Below, piece by piece: positions 26,661-35,897 of a DNA stretch of 64,000 nt. A model generated the notes under the pieces. It saw nothing but the letters and a program-made list of their open reading frames with translations, made no database searches and was not told the DNA's origin. Both the position numbers and the translations under genes were made by a program. The stretch's first letter is position 1. Each line of letters begins with the position of its first letter. Origin of the DNA: an uncultured Bacilli bacterium (GTDB taxonomy: Bacteria; Bacillota_I; Bacilli_A; RF39; UBA660); NCBI GenBank assembly GCA_944371995.1, contig CALVYD010000002.1, positions 36,376 through 100,375 on the forward strand, in the 5' to 3' direction.

Positions 26661-28613
26661 TTAATTTCCTACTTTCATTTCAAATAAGATATCACGTAAT
26701 TCCATAGCACGTTCGAAGTCTAATGCTTTGGCTGCTTCTCTCATCTCTTGTTCGATTGCATCTACTGTTTTGGCAAATTCTTTCTTGGTCATCTTCTTTG
26801 GTTTTTCTGCTGCTTTTTCATCAACATTACTGATAACTTCTCTAATTTCTTTCTTGATAGTCTGTGGTGTAATTCCATGTTTTTTATTATATTCTTCTTG
26901 AATCTTTCTACGTCTTGCTGTCTCTTCTATCGTTTCTTTCATAGAGTCAGTAATTTTATCTCCATACATAATAACATGACCATTCGCATTTCTGGCACAA
27001 CGTCCTACTGTTTGAATCAAACTTCTCGTACTACGTAGGAATCCTTCTTTATCTGCATCTAGTATAGCGATAAGTGAGACTTCCGGGATATCAATTCCTT
27101 CACGTAATAAATTAATTCCAACTACCACATCATATTTTCCAACACGTAAGTCGTGAATAATTTGAAGTCGTTCTAGCGTTTTTATTTCTGAGTGAAGATA
27201 GGCTACTTTGATATCTAACTCTTTTAAATAGTTTGTTAGCTCTTCTGACATACGAATTGTTAGCGTTGTTACTAATACTCTTTCGTTCTTTTCTATTCTA
27301 TCTTTAATTTCGCCTACTAAGTCATCAATTTGTCCTTCTGTTTTTCTTACTTCAATCGTTGGATCTAGTAGTCCTGTGGGACGAATGATTTGCTCTACAT
27401 ATTTTCCACCAGTATGTTCTAATTCTAAGTCTCCTGGTGTTGCGGATACATAGATTGCTTGATTTATCTTTTTCTCAAACTCATCATATTTTAATGGTCT
27501 ATTATCTAGCGCACTTGGAAGACGGAATCCATATTCTACCAGATTCATCTTTCTAGCTCTATCTCCATTATACATTCCTCTTACCTGTGGTAAGGTAACA
27601 TGAGATTCATCTACTACTAGCAAATAGTCTTTTGGAAAGAAGTCCATTAATGTTGTTGGGGTTTCTCCTTTTTTTCTTCCAGCCATTTGTGCAGAATAGT
27701 TTTCAATTCCAGAGCAAAAGCCTGTTTCTTCTAACATTTCAATATCATAATTTGTTCTTTGTTCTAGACGCTCTGCTGCTAAAAGTTTGTTATTTTCTTT
27801 TAATTCTTGTAGTCTTTCTTTTAACTCTTCTTTAATACGAGCAATGGCAGCTTTTAATTTTTCATCACTAACTACGAAGTGACTTGCTGGAAAGAGACTT
27901 AAATTCTTTTTATTCGAAATAATTGCTCCTGTTAATGTATCAATTTCGCTAATTCTATCAATTTCATTTCCAAAGAATTCTACTCGATATCCAGTAGTAT
28001 TCTGATAAGCAGGTATAATTTCTACTACATCGCCACGTACTCTGAAAGTACCACGTTTAAAATCAAGGTCATTTCTCTCATACATCATTTCTACTAATTT
28101 CGTTAATATTTCATTTCTTTCTACTTCTTCTCCAACTGATAGCGTTAGCATTTTATTTCTATACTCTTCTACTTCTCCAATACCATAAATACAAGAGACA
28201 CTAGCAACCACAATTACATCATCACGGGATAATAAACTACTAGTTGCAGCATGACGAAGTTCATCAATTTCATCATTAATTGATGAATCTTTTTCAATAT
28301 AAGTATCAGTTGATGGTACGTACGCTTCTGGTTGATAATAATCGTAATATGATACAAAGTATTCCACTCTGTTTTCTGGAAATAATTCTTTTAATTCTGA
28401 GTAAAGTTGTCCTGCTAATGTTTTATTGTGAGCTAAAACTAGAGTTGGCTTATTTACTTCTTTTATGACATTTGCAATCGTAAATGTCTTTCCAGTTCCT
28501 GTTGCACCTAACAGTACTTGTTCTTTTTTTCCTTCTTTAATTCCTTCTACTAACTCTTTAATTGCTTCTGGTTGGTCTCCAGATGGTTTAAATTTTGATA
28601 CTAGTTTAAACAT
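26661..28613 (-). CDS. uvrB: UvrABC excision nuclease subunit B
   Basis: Helicase-like subunit that verifies damage and loads UvrC. 650 residues with Walker A GATGTGKT (36-43), the tyrosine-rich beta-hairpin [12 protein letters not shown], helicase motifs through QTVGRCARN, and a C-terminal UVR motif ([22 protein letters not shown]) for UvrA/UvrC contact. GGGAGG precedes the ATG. Downstream genes follow without a gap, an unusual operon context for uvrB, which is more often next to uvrA. Confidence 0.98.
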   Translation of the reverse strand: MFKLVSKFKPSGDQPEAIKELVEGIKEGKKEQVLLGATGTGKTFTIANVIKEVNKPTLVLAHNKTLAGQLYSELKELFPENRVEYFVSYYDYYQPEAYVPSTDTYIEKDSSINDEIDELRHAATSSLLSRDDVIVVASVSCIYGIGEVEEYRNKMLTLSVGEEVERNEILTKLVEMMYERNDLDFKRGTFRVRGDVVEIIPAYQNTTGYRVEFFGNEIDRISEIDTLTGAIISNKKNLSLFPASHFVVSDEKLKAAIARIKEELKERLQELKENNKLLAAERLEQRTNYDIEMLEETGFCSGIENYSAQMAGRKKGETPTTLMDFFPKDYLLVVDESHVTLPQVRGMYNGDRARKMNLVEYGFRLPSALDNRPLKYDEFEKKINQAIYVSATPGDLELEHTGGKYVEQIIRPTGLLDPTIEVRKTEGQIDDLVGEIKDRIEKNERVLVTTLTIRMSEELTNYLKELDIKVAYLHSEIKTLERLQIIHDLRVGKYDVVVGINLLREGIDIPEVSLIAILDADKEGFLRSTRSLIQTVGRCARNANGHVIMYGDKITDSMKETIEETARRRKIQEEYNKKHGITPQTIKKEIREVISNVDEKAAEKPKKMTKKEFAKTVDAIEQEMREAAKALDFERAMELRDILFEMKVGN

Positions 28614-28741
28614 ATTTTTCCTCCCTTCTTATTATTACACTCATTTATACCTATATCAATACTTTCAATATTTTTGACTATTTTATCACATTTTATCTTT
28701 AGTTTTAGAAAAAATATTATTTTTTTATACTTTATATTTTA

Positions 28742-30142
28742 TCAAAACAAACTTTTTGACCTTTTATATTTCTTTTTTATATTCTTGTATATGGCTTTTA
28801 CTTTATTTAATAACATATCATATCCATATGTTGATAATATAAATATAGATACTTGAATGAAATATGCATATCTAGGTTGTATTTCTATTAATAAATATAC
28901 TCCAAATGTTACCATCATTAAAATTACAAAGAAGAAAGCACTACTTTTTATGATTTTTTTACGGTTATAGATAATTCCAGTTAAACCAGCAAATAGTGTT
29001 AGCAAATATAATAATTTGTTAAAAGTAATAAATATTTTTTCTATATCCATAAAATTTATTTTCATTCCTAGGATATTTATTTTTTTAGTAATATACATAT
29101 TGTGTTTTACAGAAATATCACTTTGTAACCAGAAATTATCTATTTTGCAAGTCATTAATTGTGTCATTTTTATTGGATTTACCAGGATTCTTTCTTTTAT
29201 TACTTCTCTTTCTTTTTTTCTATCTGATAAATATATGGTATCTTCTTCATTATAATATCCACAACTATCATAATTAAATCCTAATACAAATTTCCACTCA
29301 GGGTTATTATTTTTTAATCCTTGTTTATTAATTCCCGTTTGTGTAATTATTAGTGATGCGCTCACTCCTATTACTAAATATACCACTACAAATACAGAAG
29401 TATATTTTATAATTTGTTTTATTTTACCTTTTTGTAATTTAAAAATTTCATATAAAATAAAGGCAAAAACTATAATGGTACCTTCTGGTCTCATAATGTT
29501 TCCAAAACTAATTAGTATGGCTGCTAGTATATAATGTTTTAATTTTTTATTTTCCTTTAACAATAAAAATATACCTATGTATGTTAAAAATGTTGCGATA
29601 TGATGATTTGCTAAAATAGTATTCATATAAATAGAAAATGGGAAAATCATATATAATAAAGAAGCCATTCTTGCACTTTTTTCTGTGCAAATCTTTTTTC
29701 CAATTTGGTATATTAATACTACTAAGGTTGATGAATATATTATATTTAGTAATTTTAGTATCAATACATTATTAAATAACTTTAATACTAAACCTTCATA
29801 GATTACAAAACCTGTTTGATAGGCCCAGGTTGTAAAATAAGAGGTATTTTGAAAGTCAAAGTTACCTTTCGCAAAAGATTTAGCTGCTTCTAATAAAATG
29901 GAAAAGTCTGTTACTTGTGGAAAATTTAATAATAGTACGACGATTAATCTTATTACTATACTCGTTATAAATAATATTATAGGAAAATGTTTTATTTTTT
30001 TATTTAGAGAAATATAGGTACAAAGTCCAAATGCTATCAAAAACAACATTATATGATTCGTGACTAAAAAAATTATGGCTAATAGAGAACAAATAAATAT
30101 TGCAAAAAACATAAATATTTGAGCTAGTTTATTCACTTTCAT
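28742..30142 (-). CDS. Membrane glycosyltransferase, GT39/ArnT-like
   Basis: 466 residues with about eleven membrane helices. The first extracellular loop carries PQVTDFSILLEAAKSFAKGNF, which corresponds to the acidic catalytic loop of dolichyl/undecaprenyl-phosphate-mannose mannosyltransferases and ArnT. It probably transfers a sugar from a polyprenyl carrier to a surface acceptor. No further polysaccharide genes are adjacent; the acceptor is unknown. Confidence 0.75.
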   Translation of the reverse strand: MKVNKLAQIFMFFAIFICSLLAIIFLVTNHIMLFLIAFGLCTYISLNKKIKHFPIILFITSIVIRLIVVLLLNFPQVTDFSILLEAAKSFAKGNFDFQNTSYFTTWAYQTGFVIYEGLVLKLFNNVLILKLLNIIYSSTLVVLIYQIGKKICTEKSARMASLLYMIFPFSIYMNTILANHHIATFLTYIGIFLLLKENKKLKHYILAAILISFGNIMRPEGTIIVFAFILYEIFKLQKGKIKQIIKYTSVFVVVYLVIGVSASLIITQTGINKQGLKNNNPEWKFVLGFNYDSCGYYNEEDTIYLSDRKKEREVIKERILVNPIKMTQLMTCKIDNFWLQSDISVKHNMYITKKINILGMKINFMDIEKIFITFNKLLYLLTLFAGLTGIIYNRKKIIKSSAFFFVILMMVTFGVYLLIEIQPRYAYFIQVSIFILSTYGYDMLLNKVKAIYKNIKKKYKRSKSLF

Positions 30143-30213
30143 TGTCTTTTATCTCCTTTAGGCACTGCTCTTTGCCTCTTATATTAGCATCTACTTAATG
30201 TTTTTGCAAAAGA

Positions 30214-30252
30214 AAAAGCATTATTCTTATACTTTTATTTATCAATGCTTTT
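30214..30252 (-). terminator. Terminator of the NUDIX gene
   Basis: AAAAGCATT (30214-30222) and AATGCTTTT (30244-30252); the minus-strand copy ends in TTTTTCTTTT. The gene's stop overlaps one arm. Confidence 0.65.
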
Positions 30253-30706
30253 ATATTTTAATACTACCATTTAAAATTTTATCTATAATTGCTTGTGCTC
30301 TTTTTTCCATATTAGGTAATTTATCTAAGGCAAAAAATTTTAATTCTTTACTTTCCTTATCTGATACTTTCACGGTTCCAGAATAATTTTTTACTTTGAA
30401 TAAAACAATTACTGTACACAACTTATCACCATTTGGATATTCAAAATAATAATCTTTGCCAGATAATACCGTAACTAATTCTAATTCTTCTGCACTAATA
30501 CCAGCCTCTTCTTTCAATTCTCTTATTGCTGTTTCTTCGATAGTTTCATAAAGTTCCATAGATCCACCAGGAATTCCCCAGTTATTCGTGTCCGTTCTTA
30601 GGTTCAATAAAATTTCATTTTTCTCATTAAATACTAATGTTGTTGCTCCAAGACCTATTAATGGTTCATGTCCTACATATTTTCTTAAATTCATTATATA
30701 TCCCAT
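30251..30706 (-). CDS. NUDIX hydrolase
   Basis: 151 residues with a complete NUDIX box (GGSMELYETIEETAIRELKEEAGI; the catalytic RELKEEAG helix is intact). Such enzymes hydrolyse nucleoside-diphosphate derivatives; the substrate is not predictable. AAAGGAG precedes the ATG. A second, longer NUDIX protein at 45 kb shares the EYPNGD.V pattern, so the two may be related. Confidence 0.9.
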   Translation of the reverse strand: MGYIMNLRKYVGHEPLIGLGATTLVFNEKNEILLNLRTDTNNWGIPGGSMELYETIEETAIRELKEEAGISAEELELVTVLSGKDYYFEYPNGDKLCTVIVLFKVKNYSGTVKVSDKESKELKFFALDKLPNMEKRAQAIIDKILNGSIKI

Positions 30707-30864
30707 TTCTATCTCCTTTCCAGATTTTATTTAATACTTATTCCTCCATTGATGCCTTTCATTTTTTGTTTTGTTATTTAATATAATACACTATAGTTGT
30801 TAAAAATACTATAACCTATGTTATCAATTTTATAATTTTAATATTATAGTGCTAACATTATATC

Positions 30865-30893
30865 TTTACATTTTATTACTTTTTTACTATAAT
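30865..30893 (+). promoter_or_regulatory. Sigma-A promoter of the 114-residue gene
   Basis: TTTACA (30865-30870), 17 bases, TATAAT (30888-30893), with AAAGGAGG and a GTG start following at 30921. Confidence 0.75.
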
Positions 30894-30920
30894 TAAAGAA
30901 CGCGCAAAGGAGGGATATCT

Positions 30921-31265
30921 GTGAAGTCAACTGAAATTAGTTCATCTGTTTCTAATTATCAAGTATTACTTATTGATAATGAAATTGATATTAATATACT
31001 TTCTGCTCTTTTACCAATCAAGGCAAAAGCCGTAGAAATATCTTCAATAACTAAAGATGATGATATAGAAATGTATTTTGCTAATCAAACTAAAAATTAT
31101 CAAGAACATGATATACATGCTTTATATGTTTCTACAGATCCAGAGAAATTAGTAGTTGCTAGAGATTTCCAAATGGATACTTGTTTTTTAAACAATGGAA
31201 TTAATGATTTTTTAGATTTTGATAAGACCTATGAAATACCAGTTACTAAAAAACTAACTAGATAG
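30921..31265 (+). CDS. Small protein of unknown function, GTG start
   Basis: 114 residues. GTG 30921 is chosen because AAAGGAGG stands seven bases before it. YQVLLIDNE and the later ALYVSTDPEKLVVARDFQMDTCFLNNG recall the first strand and last motif of HAD-like phosphatases, but the catalytic DxD and the cap are missing, so it may be a degenerate or regulatory remnant of that fold. It has its own promoter and terminator. Confidence 0.55.
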   Translation: MKSTEISSSVSNYQVLLIDNEIDINILSALLPIKAKAVEISSITKDDDIEMYFANQTKNYQEHDIHALYVSTDPEKLVVARDFQMDTCFLNNGINDFLDFDKTYEIPVTKKLTR

Positions 31266-31266
31266 G

Positions 31267-31290
31267 ACTTCTAACTTATGGTTTAGAAGT
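31267..31290 (+). terminator. Terminator of the 114-residue gene
   Basis: ACTTCTAA (31267-31274) and TTAGAAGT (31283-31290) followed by seven T. Confidence 0.75.
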
Positions 31291-31417
31291 TTTTTTATGC
31301 TTTAATACTACTGTTTTAGATATTTGGTCTATTGTTAAATTATATATCGTAATGTCATATTTTACTTGTTACTTATTTTATTATTGTATTAAACTAATTT
31401 CTATTTTTTGTGCTTTT

Positions 31418-31424
31418 TTCGACA
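31418..31424 (-). promoter_or_regulatory. Spo0A-box-like motif before the metallophosphoesterase gene
   Basis: TTCGACA, the complement of TGTCGAA, lies about 20 bases upstream of the -10 TACAAT (31445-31450) and overlaps the -35 position. That is the usual place for Spo0A-activated promoters. Confidence 0.4.
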
Positions 31425-31444
31425 TATTTTTCTAAATATAGTGT

Positions 31445-31450
31445 TACAAT
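31445..31450 (+). promoter_or_regulatory. Extended -10 promoter of the metallophosphoesterase gene
   Basis: TGTTACAAT (31442-31450) forms a TGn extended -10, 24 bases before ATG 31474. There is no consensus -35. Confidence 0.5.
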
Positions 31451-31473
31451 GGTTAAAAAGATAAGGTGATTTG

Positions 31474-32331
31474 ATGGGTGAAGAGGAGTATATAAAAATT
31501 GCAAAAAGGGTAAATGTTCACAATTTTTATGGTTTTATGGATTCTTATAATCTAACTCATGGAGAATTATTAGGTATTATTAATTATGGAATTCATTCTG
31601 ACATTTCAAAGTTTCAAAAAAATAATTTATACCAATTACTACATGATAAACAATGTATTTTACGTCTTACTGATTCTAAACTAGGAATTATTGCAGATAC
31701 TCATATAGGTAGTCCTTTTATGAGTTGGGATAAAATTTACAGAGCATATGATTTTTTCTTTGATCATGATATTCATACTGTGATATTGCTCGGAGATTTA
31801 TTTCATGGTCCTTCTTATAGATATAAAACTAATCCTAATCGAGGTATTATTCAGTGTTATCAACAATTTGTTGATTGTGAGGAACATTATCCTAAAGGTT
31901 TTCAAAACTTTGTTTTACATGGAAATCATGAAGAAAGGTTTCAATCTGTTGGTATGAATTTATGGGAAATGTTAGCTATGAAAAGAGATGATTTTTTCTC
32001 TCTTGGTATTGGTAGATGTTATGTTGAAATGAATGGGTTTATTATATCTTTAAATCATCCTGGTACTCGGGATACGATTCTTCCTCCTGAAATGGATTGT
32101 GATATTTCTCTTTATGCTCATTATCACTATTTTAAAAAAAGAGGTAGTCAAACTAATATTGGTACTTGTAGTAACCTTATAAATCAGAATCCTTCTCCTG
32201 GAATAGATACTCCCGGGTTTGCCATTTTATATGCCTGTAATAATAAATTACGTCTTAAAGCTTATGATTTGTCGGATGATGATCCTAAACTAATGTTTAC
32301 AGAGTCATATTCTAAAATAAAAAAGCGATAG
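31474..32331 (+). CDS. Calcineurin-like metallophosphoesterase
   Basis: 285 residues; ATG 31474 follows AAGGTGAT. Metal ligands are visible in order: ADTH, GDLFH, GNHEE, LNHPG and AHYHYF, the full set of the two-metal phosphoesterase fold (the last normally GHTH/GHxH). An N-terminal helical extension of about 70 residues precedes the catalytic domain. Substrate unknown. A Spo0A-box-like site overlaps its promoter. It converges with the RNB-like gene and shares a terminator. Confidence 0.85.
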   Translation: MGEEEYIKIAKRVNVHNFYGFMDSYNLTHGELLGIINYGIHSDISKFQKNNLYQLLHDKQCILRLTDSKLGIIADTHIGSPFMSWDKIYRAYDFFFDHDIHTVILLGDLFHGPSYRYKTNPNRGIIQCYQQFVDCEEHYPKGFQNFVLHGNHEERFQSVGMNLWEMLAMKRDDFFSLGIGRCYVEMNGFIISLNHPGTRDTILPPEMDCDISLYAHYHYFKKRGSQTNIGTCSNLINQNPSPGIDTPGFAILYACNNKLRLKAYDLSDDDPKLMFTESYSKIKKR

Positions 32332-32357
32332 CACTACGCATGTGCATTCGCTTTTTT
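32319..32357. terminator. Bidirectional terminator between convergent genes
   Basis: AAAAAAGCGA (32319-32328) and TCGCTTTTTT (32348-32357) with an inner GCAC/GTGC stem. Both stop codons lie inside it. Confidence 0.8.
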
Positions 32358-34865
32358 GTATGCTTTTACCATTTTCTTTATTTCTTTTTCATTTCCTTTT
32401 TCTAAACCGCCAGGTATATATTCATGACTTTCATTTAATTTTTCTATTAACTCTTTTACTTCTTCTTGATGCTCTTCTGGATTATACTTTCTACTTACTA
32501 TTTTATGAATTGTATTCATTAAAAATATTCCTGCTTCCGTATCTGGATTGATTTCTAACCTACTATCTTTTGTTTTTGTAGGTGTATAATATTCACTATC
32601 TTTTGAATCAATCACATCAAATATTCGATGTGCTTTTTGTCTTTCTATCTTGTGTAAATCAGTACATATTTCGTTATGATTTTGCAATATTAATTGTTCT
32701 ATATTTGGTAACGGACTTTGATATACAAATGGAATTTTTTGACTTTGTAATTTTGAAGATATTTTTTCTGAAAGATACATTGAAATTAATTCTTTTGTTG
32801 TATATTGCTGGTTTTCATTTTCTAATGGCTCTATTGTTTCTTGAATCAATCTTAACCAATTTGCAATCTGTTTTAATTCAATTATATTTCTATAATTATC
32901 TAAATCTTCATAACTATAATATTTATCTATTTTTATCGTTGCTGGTGTTATTTTTAAATCTTGAAGTTGATTATTTTTATTGATATTACTTTCAAACATC
33001 ATTGAGGGATATACTCTTTCAGTATTTAATCTTAGTAATACTTGGAAACCAGCTTCTACTTCTTTCGCAAAATCATCATTTTCATTTACTATTGTTGTAG
33101 TATCTAATGTATGAACGCCAATCTTTTTACTACCATCTAAGTTAAATTGTAGAGAAAAAGCAAATGGTTCTAATCCTTCTATTTGAAATGTTTTTATAGT
33201 ATCAGAAGTTTGATATTCAGGATACCCTTTTCTTCTATTTCTTTCTACTGCGGAATTTAATAAATATTCATATTTTTCTTTTATTTTTTGTTTTTTTAAA
33301 CATAATTGTTCGGGATTTTCTTTTCTTTCTTCTATATTATCTAAATTCTCTATTTCTTCGATGTCATTAAGTACTTTTTCTGTAGTTTGGTAACCTTTTC
33401 CTTTAATATATTCTTTAAATTCTTCTATACGTATATAATATTTGTCTTGCTCTTCTTGCGTTAATTCTACATTATTATTGATGAAAAGTTTGATTATTTC
33501 TTTATAATATATTGGTTCTATATAGTCTAATCCTTGATCTAGGAGTTTCAATTTATAATTTTTAATAAAATTGTCTAATACTAATAGAACAATATGTTCT
33601 TTTCTTCTTTTTATTACTGTCTTTCTTCCTCGTCCTTCCCTTTCTTTATATGTTTTTCTAGCTCTTGTGAATTCTTCTATTTCTAATAATTTTTTGATAT
33701 AATCATAATTTCTATCATCTTGCATTAATTTATTTAATATATCATAGTAGACACTGGTATCTTCTTCATCAATTTGATAAATTATTGGTTTTATTCGTTC
33801 AAATTCTTTTTCTATATTTTTAAGAAAAGCTTTTTCCCAGCGATTCTCTTCTTTTTTTAGTCCTCTTCTTCTTTGTTTTAATACATCTATGGCTAAAATA
33901 GTTAAATCTTCTAATTCATAGGTAGGTAAATCTAGCATATTATCTAATAATCTTTTAATTTCCTCTGGAATATATCGTACTGGCATATTACTATAATTTG
34001 ATGTGTATTTACCTAGTACTAGTTTTCTTAAAATTTTTTGGAAGTTTTTTTCAATTTCATTTTTTGGCTCTATAAAATCATAATTTTCGATTAATTCTTC
34101 ATTTGTTGGTTCTGGATTTGTTAATAGTTTGATTTGAGCATTATCTAATTCTTTTAAGTGTATTACACTTTCTAAAAACTGATGACACTTTCTAAGCTCT
34201 ATTGTTATTTTTTCTAGTTTTTCTCTAAAAGCTAAGTAGTCTTCTCTATTCATTTGTTCATAGATTAATTTTTTGGAAGTAGGTAGACCTAGTTTTATAT
34301 TACTATCTACTGCTACCATATGATAAATTTTTTCGGTCATTTCTTTTTGGTATGTAATTTGTTCTTGTAGCGCTTTAGCATATTTTTTTTGTAGTCCTCT
34401 TAATATTGATACTCGTTCATTATAAAATTCCGTGCTTTTGTAAGTATTAAAATCTTCTCTTGCCTCCTCTGATATCCAGTAATTAATTAGTTCTATATCT
34501 GAAATTACTTTCTTTCTTCTCATTTCTAATTTTGATATTCTAGATGTTTTACTTGTAGCTGGTTTTTGTTCTATAGATGTTGATTGATTACGCATCAATC
34601 TAAATTTTTTATCTGTTTTTAATAGTTCTTGAAATTCTATTCCTACTTCTAAGGCAAGCTCTTCATCTCCATTATTTCTATAATTCCTATTTAATGCTCT
34701 ATTACTTTTTTTCATCGAAATTAGTTTTTTACTAATTTGTGTTAATAATTCATCTGTTAGTTCTTCTCCTAATTGTGTTTCTAGTTCCTGTAGACTTTCT
34801 ACATTCTTTATGTAAGAAATTGCTTCCTTTACTATTTCTGTATACTCTTCTTTTCTTTTTTTCAT
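32334..34865 (-). CDS. Large protein with a degenerate RNB (RNase II/R-like) domain
   Basis: About 843 residues; ATG 34865 or the GTG two codons earlier (34871) could start it. The first 550 residues are charged, helical and unrecognised. From about 560 to 800 the pattern follows the RNB exoribonuclease domain. KIGVHTLDTT (583-592) matches LGVHIADVS. ERVYPSMMFESNIN matches the DRVIPMLP...SLNP step. TPATIKIDKYYSYEDL and ISMYLSEKISSKLQSQKIPFVYQSPLP match later RNB blocks. The catalytic aspartate cluster (DAKDFDDA) is replaced by EGLEPFAFSL, so it is probably not a nuclease. This similarity was read by eye. No signal peptide. Confidence 0.6.
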   Translation of the reverse strand: MKKRKEEYTEIVKEAISYIKNVESLQELETQLGEELTDELLTQISKKLISMKKSNRALNRNYRNNGDEELALEVGIEFQELLKTDKKFRLMRNQSTSIEQKPATSKTSRISKLEMRRKKVISDIELINYWISEEAREDFNTYKSTEFYNERVSILRGLQKKYAKALQEQITYQKEMTEKIYHMVAVDSNIKLGLPTSKKLIYEQMNREDYLAFREKLEKITIELRKCHQFLESVIHLKELDNAQIKLLTNPEPTNEELIENYDFIEPKNEIEKNFQKILRKLVLGKYTSNYSNMPVRYIPEEIKRLLDNMLDLPTYELEDLTILAIDVLKQRRRGLKKEENRWEKAFLKNIEKEFERIKPIIYQIDEEDTSVYYDILNKLMQDDRNYDYIKKLLEIEEFTRARKTYKEREGRGRKTVIKRRKEHIVLLVLDNFIKNYKLKLLDQGLDYIEPIYYKEIIKLFINNNVELTQEEQDKYYIRIEEFKEYIKGKGYQTTEKVLNDIEEIENLDNIEERKENPEQLCLKKQKIKEKYEYLLNSAVERNRRKGYPEYQTSDTIKTFQIEGLEPFAFSLQFNLDGSKKIGVHTLDTTTIVNENDDFAKEVEAGFQVLLRLNTERVYPSMMFESNINKNNQLQDLKITPATIKIDKYYSYEDLDNYRNIIELKQIANWLRLIQETIEPLENENQQYTTKELISMYLSEKISSKLQSQKIPFVYQSPLPNIEQLILQNHNEICTDLHKIERQKAHRIFDVIDSKDSEYYTPTKTKDSRLEINPDTEAGIFLMNTIHKIVSRKYNPEEHQEEVKELIEKLNESHEYIPGGLEKGNEKEIKKMVKAYKKANAHA

Positions 34866-34880
34866 ATTCACCCGTTCCTT

Positions 34881-35672
34881 TTATTTTCGTATTAGTTTCT
34901 TTACTAGAAGTTTTTCTATTCCATCTTCATTATTAGAGACTGTTATCATAGATGCTTTTTCTTTTACCTCTGGAAGTGCATTTCCCATGGCAACACCTAA
35001 GCCTACTCGTTCGATTACCTCTAAATCATTTAATCCATCTCCAAAAAATATCATTTCTTGTCTCTTTATTCCTAATTCTTCCCCTAACTTTTCTAAAGTA
35101 TGTGCTTTGTTTATATTTTTAGGATTTACATTTAACCATTGTTTTGTGCTACCAGAATCTTGCATTATAAAGCAATTAATATTTGGAAATTTCTGTGTAA
35201 TCCATTGATAATGAGTATTGGCATCTTCTCCTGATTTTAGAAAAATATTCATTCTGGCTATCTTTTCTTTTACATCTTCCACTTTATCAATATCAACTAT
35301 AAATGATAAAGGACTATTTTTCTTGTGCTTGTAGATATAATATTTTGTTCCTGAAATTAAATCTATCTGTGTTGTTACCTCTTCTACTTCTTGTATTATT
35401 TTGCTAGCTTCTTGTTGCGTGATATATCCCAGCCATTCTTCTTGCTGCTGATCAACACTATAGATAGTAACTCCATTGTTGATAATTACATGAGTAAATA
35501 TATCGATTGGAGCGGCATCTTTACAACTATCTATTGTTCTTGCTGTTGCTCCTACAATCTTATATCCTTGCTTTTTTAACTTCCTTAAGAGTGCTTCTGT
35601 CTTTGGTGATACATTTTTATTATCTGTTAATAAAGTACCATCAAAATCCATTGCAATTAACTTATACTCCAT
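34881..35672 (-). CDS. Cof-type HAD-superfamily phosphatase
   Basis: 263 residues of the Cof/YkrA-type HAD hydrolases. Motif I is MDFDGTLLTD, the lysine of motif III lies in NPKNINK, and motif IV is FFGDGLNDLEVI followed by GVAMGNA. A C2-type cap lies between. These enzymes dephosphorylate small sugar or nucleotide phosphates; the substrate is not predictable. It ends just upstream of the RNB-like gene on the same strand and may be co-transcribed with it. Confidence 0.92.
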   Translation of the reverse strand: MEYKLIAMDFDGTLLTDNKNVSPKTEALLRKLKKQGYKIVGATARTIDSCKDAAPIDIFTHVIINNGVTIYSVDQQQEEWLGYITQQEASKIIQEVEEVTTQIDLISGTKYYIYKHKKNSPLSFIVDIDKVEDVKEKIARMNIFLKSGEDANTHYQWITQKFPNINCFIMQDSGSTKQWLNVNPKNINKAHTLEKLGEELGIKRQEMIFFGDGLNDLEVIERVGLGVAMGNALPEVKEKASMITVSNNEDGIEKLLVKKLIRK

Positions 35673-35751
35673 ACTACTTCCTTTCTTGTCTTTATCATAC
35701 TATTTCATTTGTTAAAATACAATCTTTTATTTCAAAAATGGTATATAAAAA

Positions 35752-35772
35752 GAAATAGATTTTCTCTATTTC
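35752..35772 (-). terminator. Terminator downstream of the transglutaminase-like gene
   Basis: GAAATAGA (35752-35759) and TCTATTTC (35765-35772) with a five-base loop. On the minus strand it follows the coding-like remnant and ends in TTTTTATA. Confidence 0.6.
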
Positions 35773-35895
35773 AATTTTTTTATACTTTTTCTTGTATGAT
35801 ACTTAGTTAGATTCCATTTTCTAAAGTCTTTGGCTTCAAAATTCCTTTTTTGTAAGTATTTCTTTAATAACTTTTTACGATATTAAAGTTATCTC
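35754..35895 (-). pseudogene. Coding-like remnant after the transglutaminase-like gene
   Basis: Beyond the stop at 35898 the minus strand reads WSNRDNFNIVK in one frame. It continues, after a one-base slip in a run of five A, as KKLLKKYLQKRNFEAKDF and on to SIKKLK with a TAG at the terminator stem. No start codon and no ribosome-binding site serve this stretch. It may be the lost C-terminus of the upstream protein, a decayed small gene, or an assembly indel. Confidence 0.35.
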
Positions 35896-35897
35896 TA

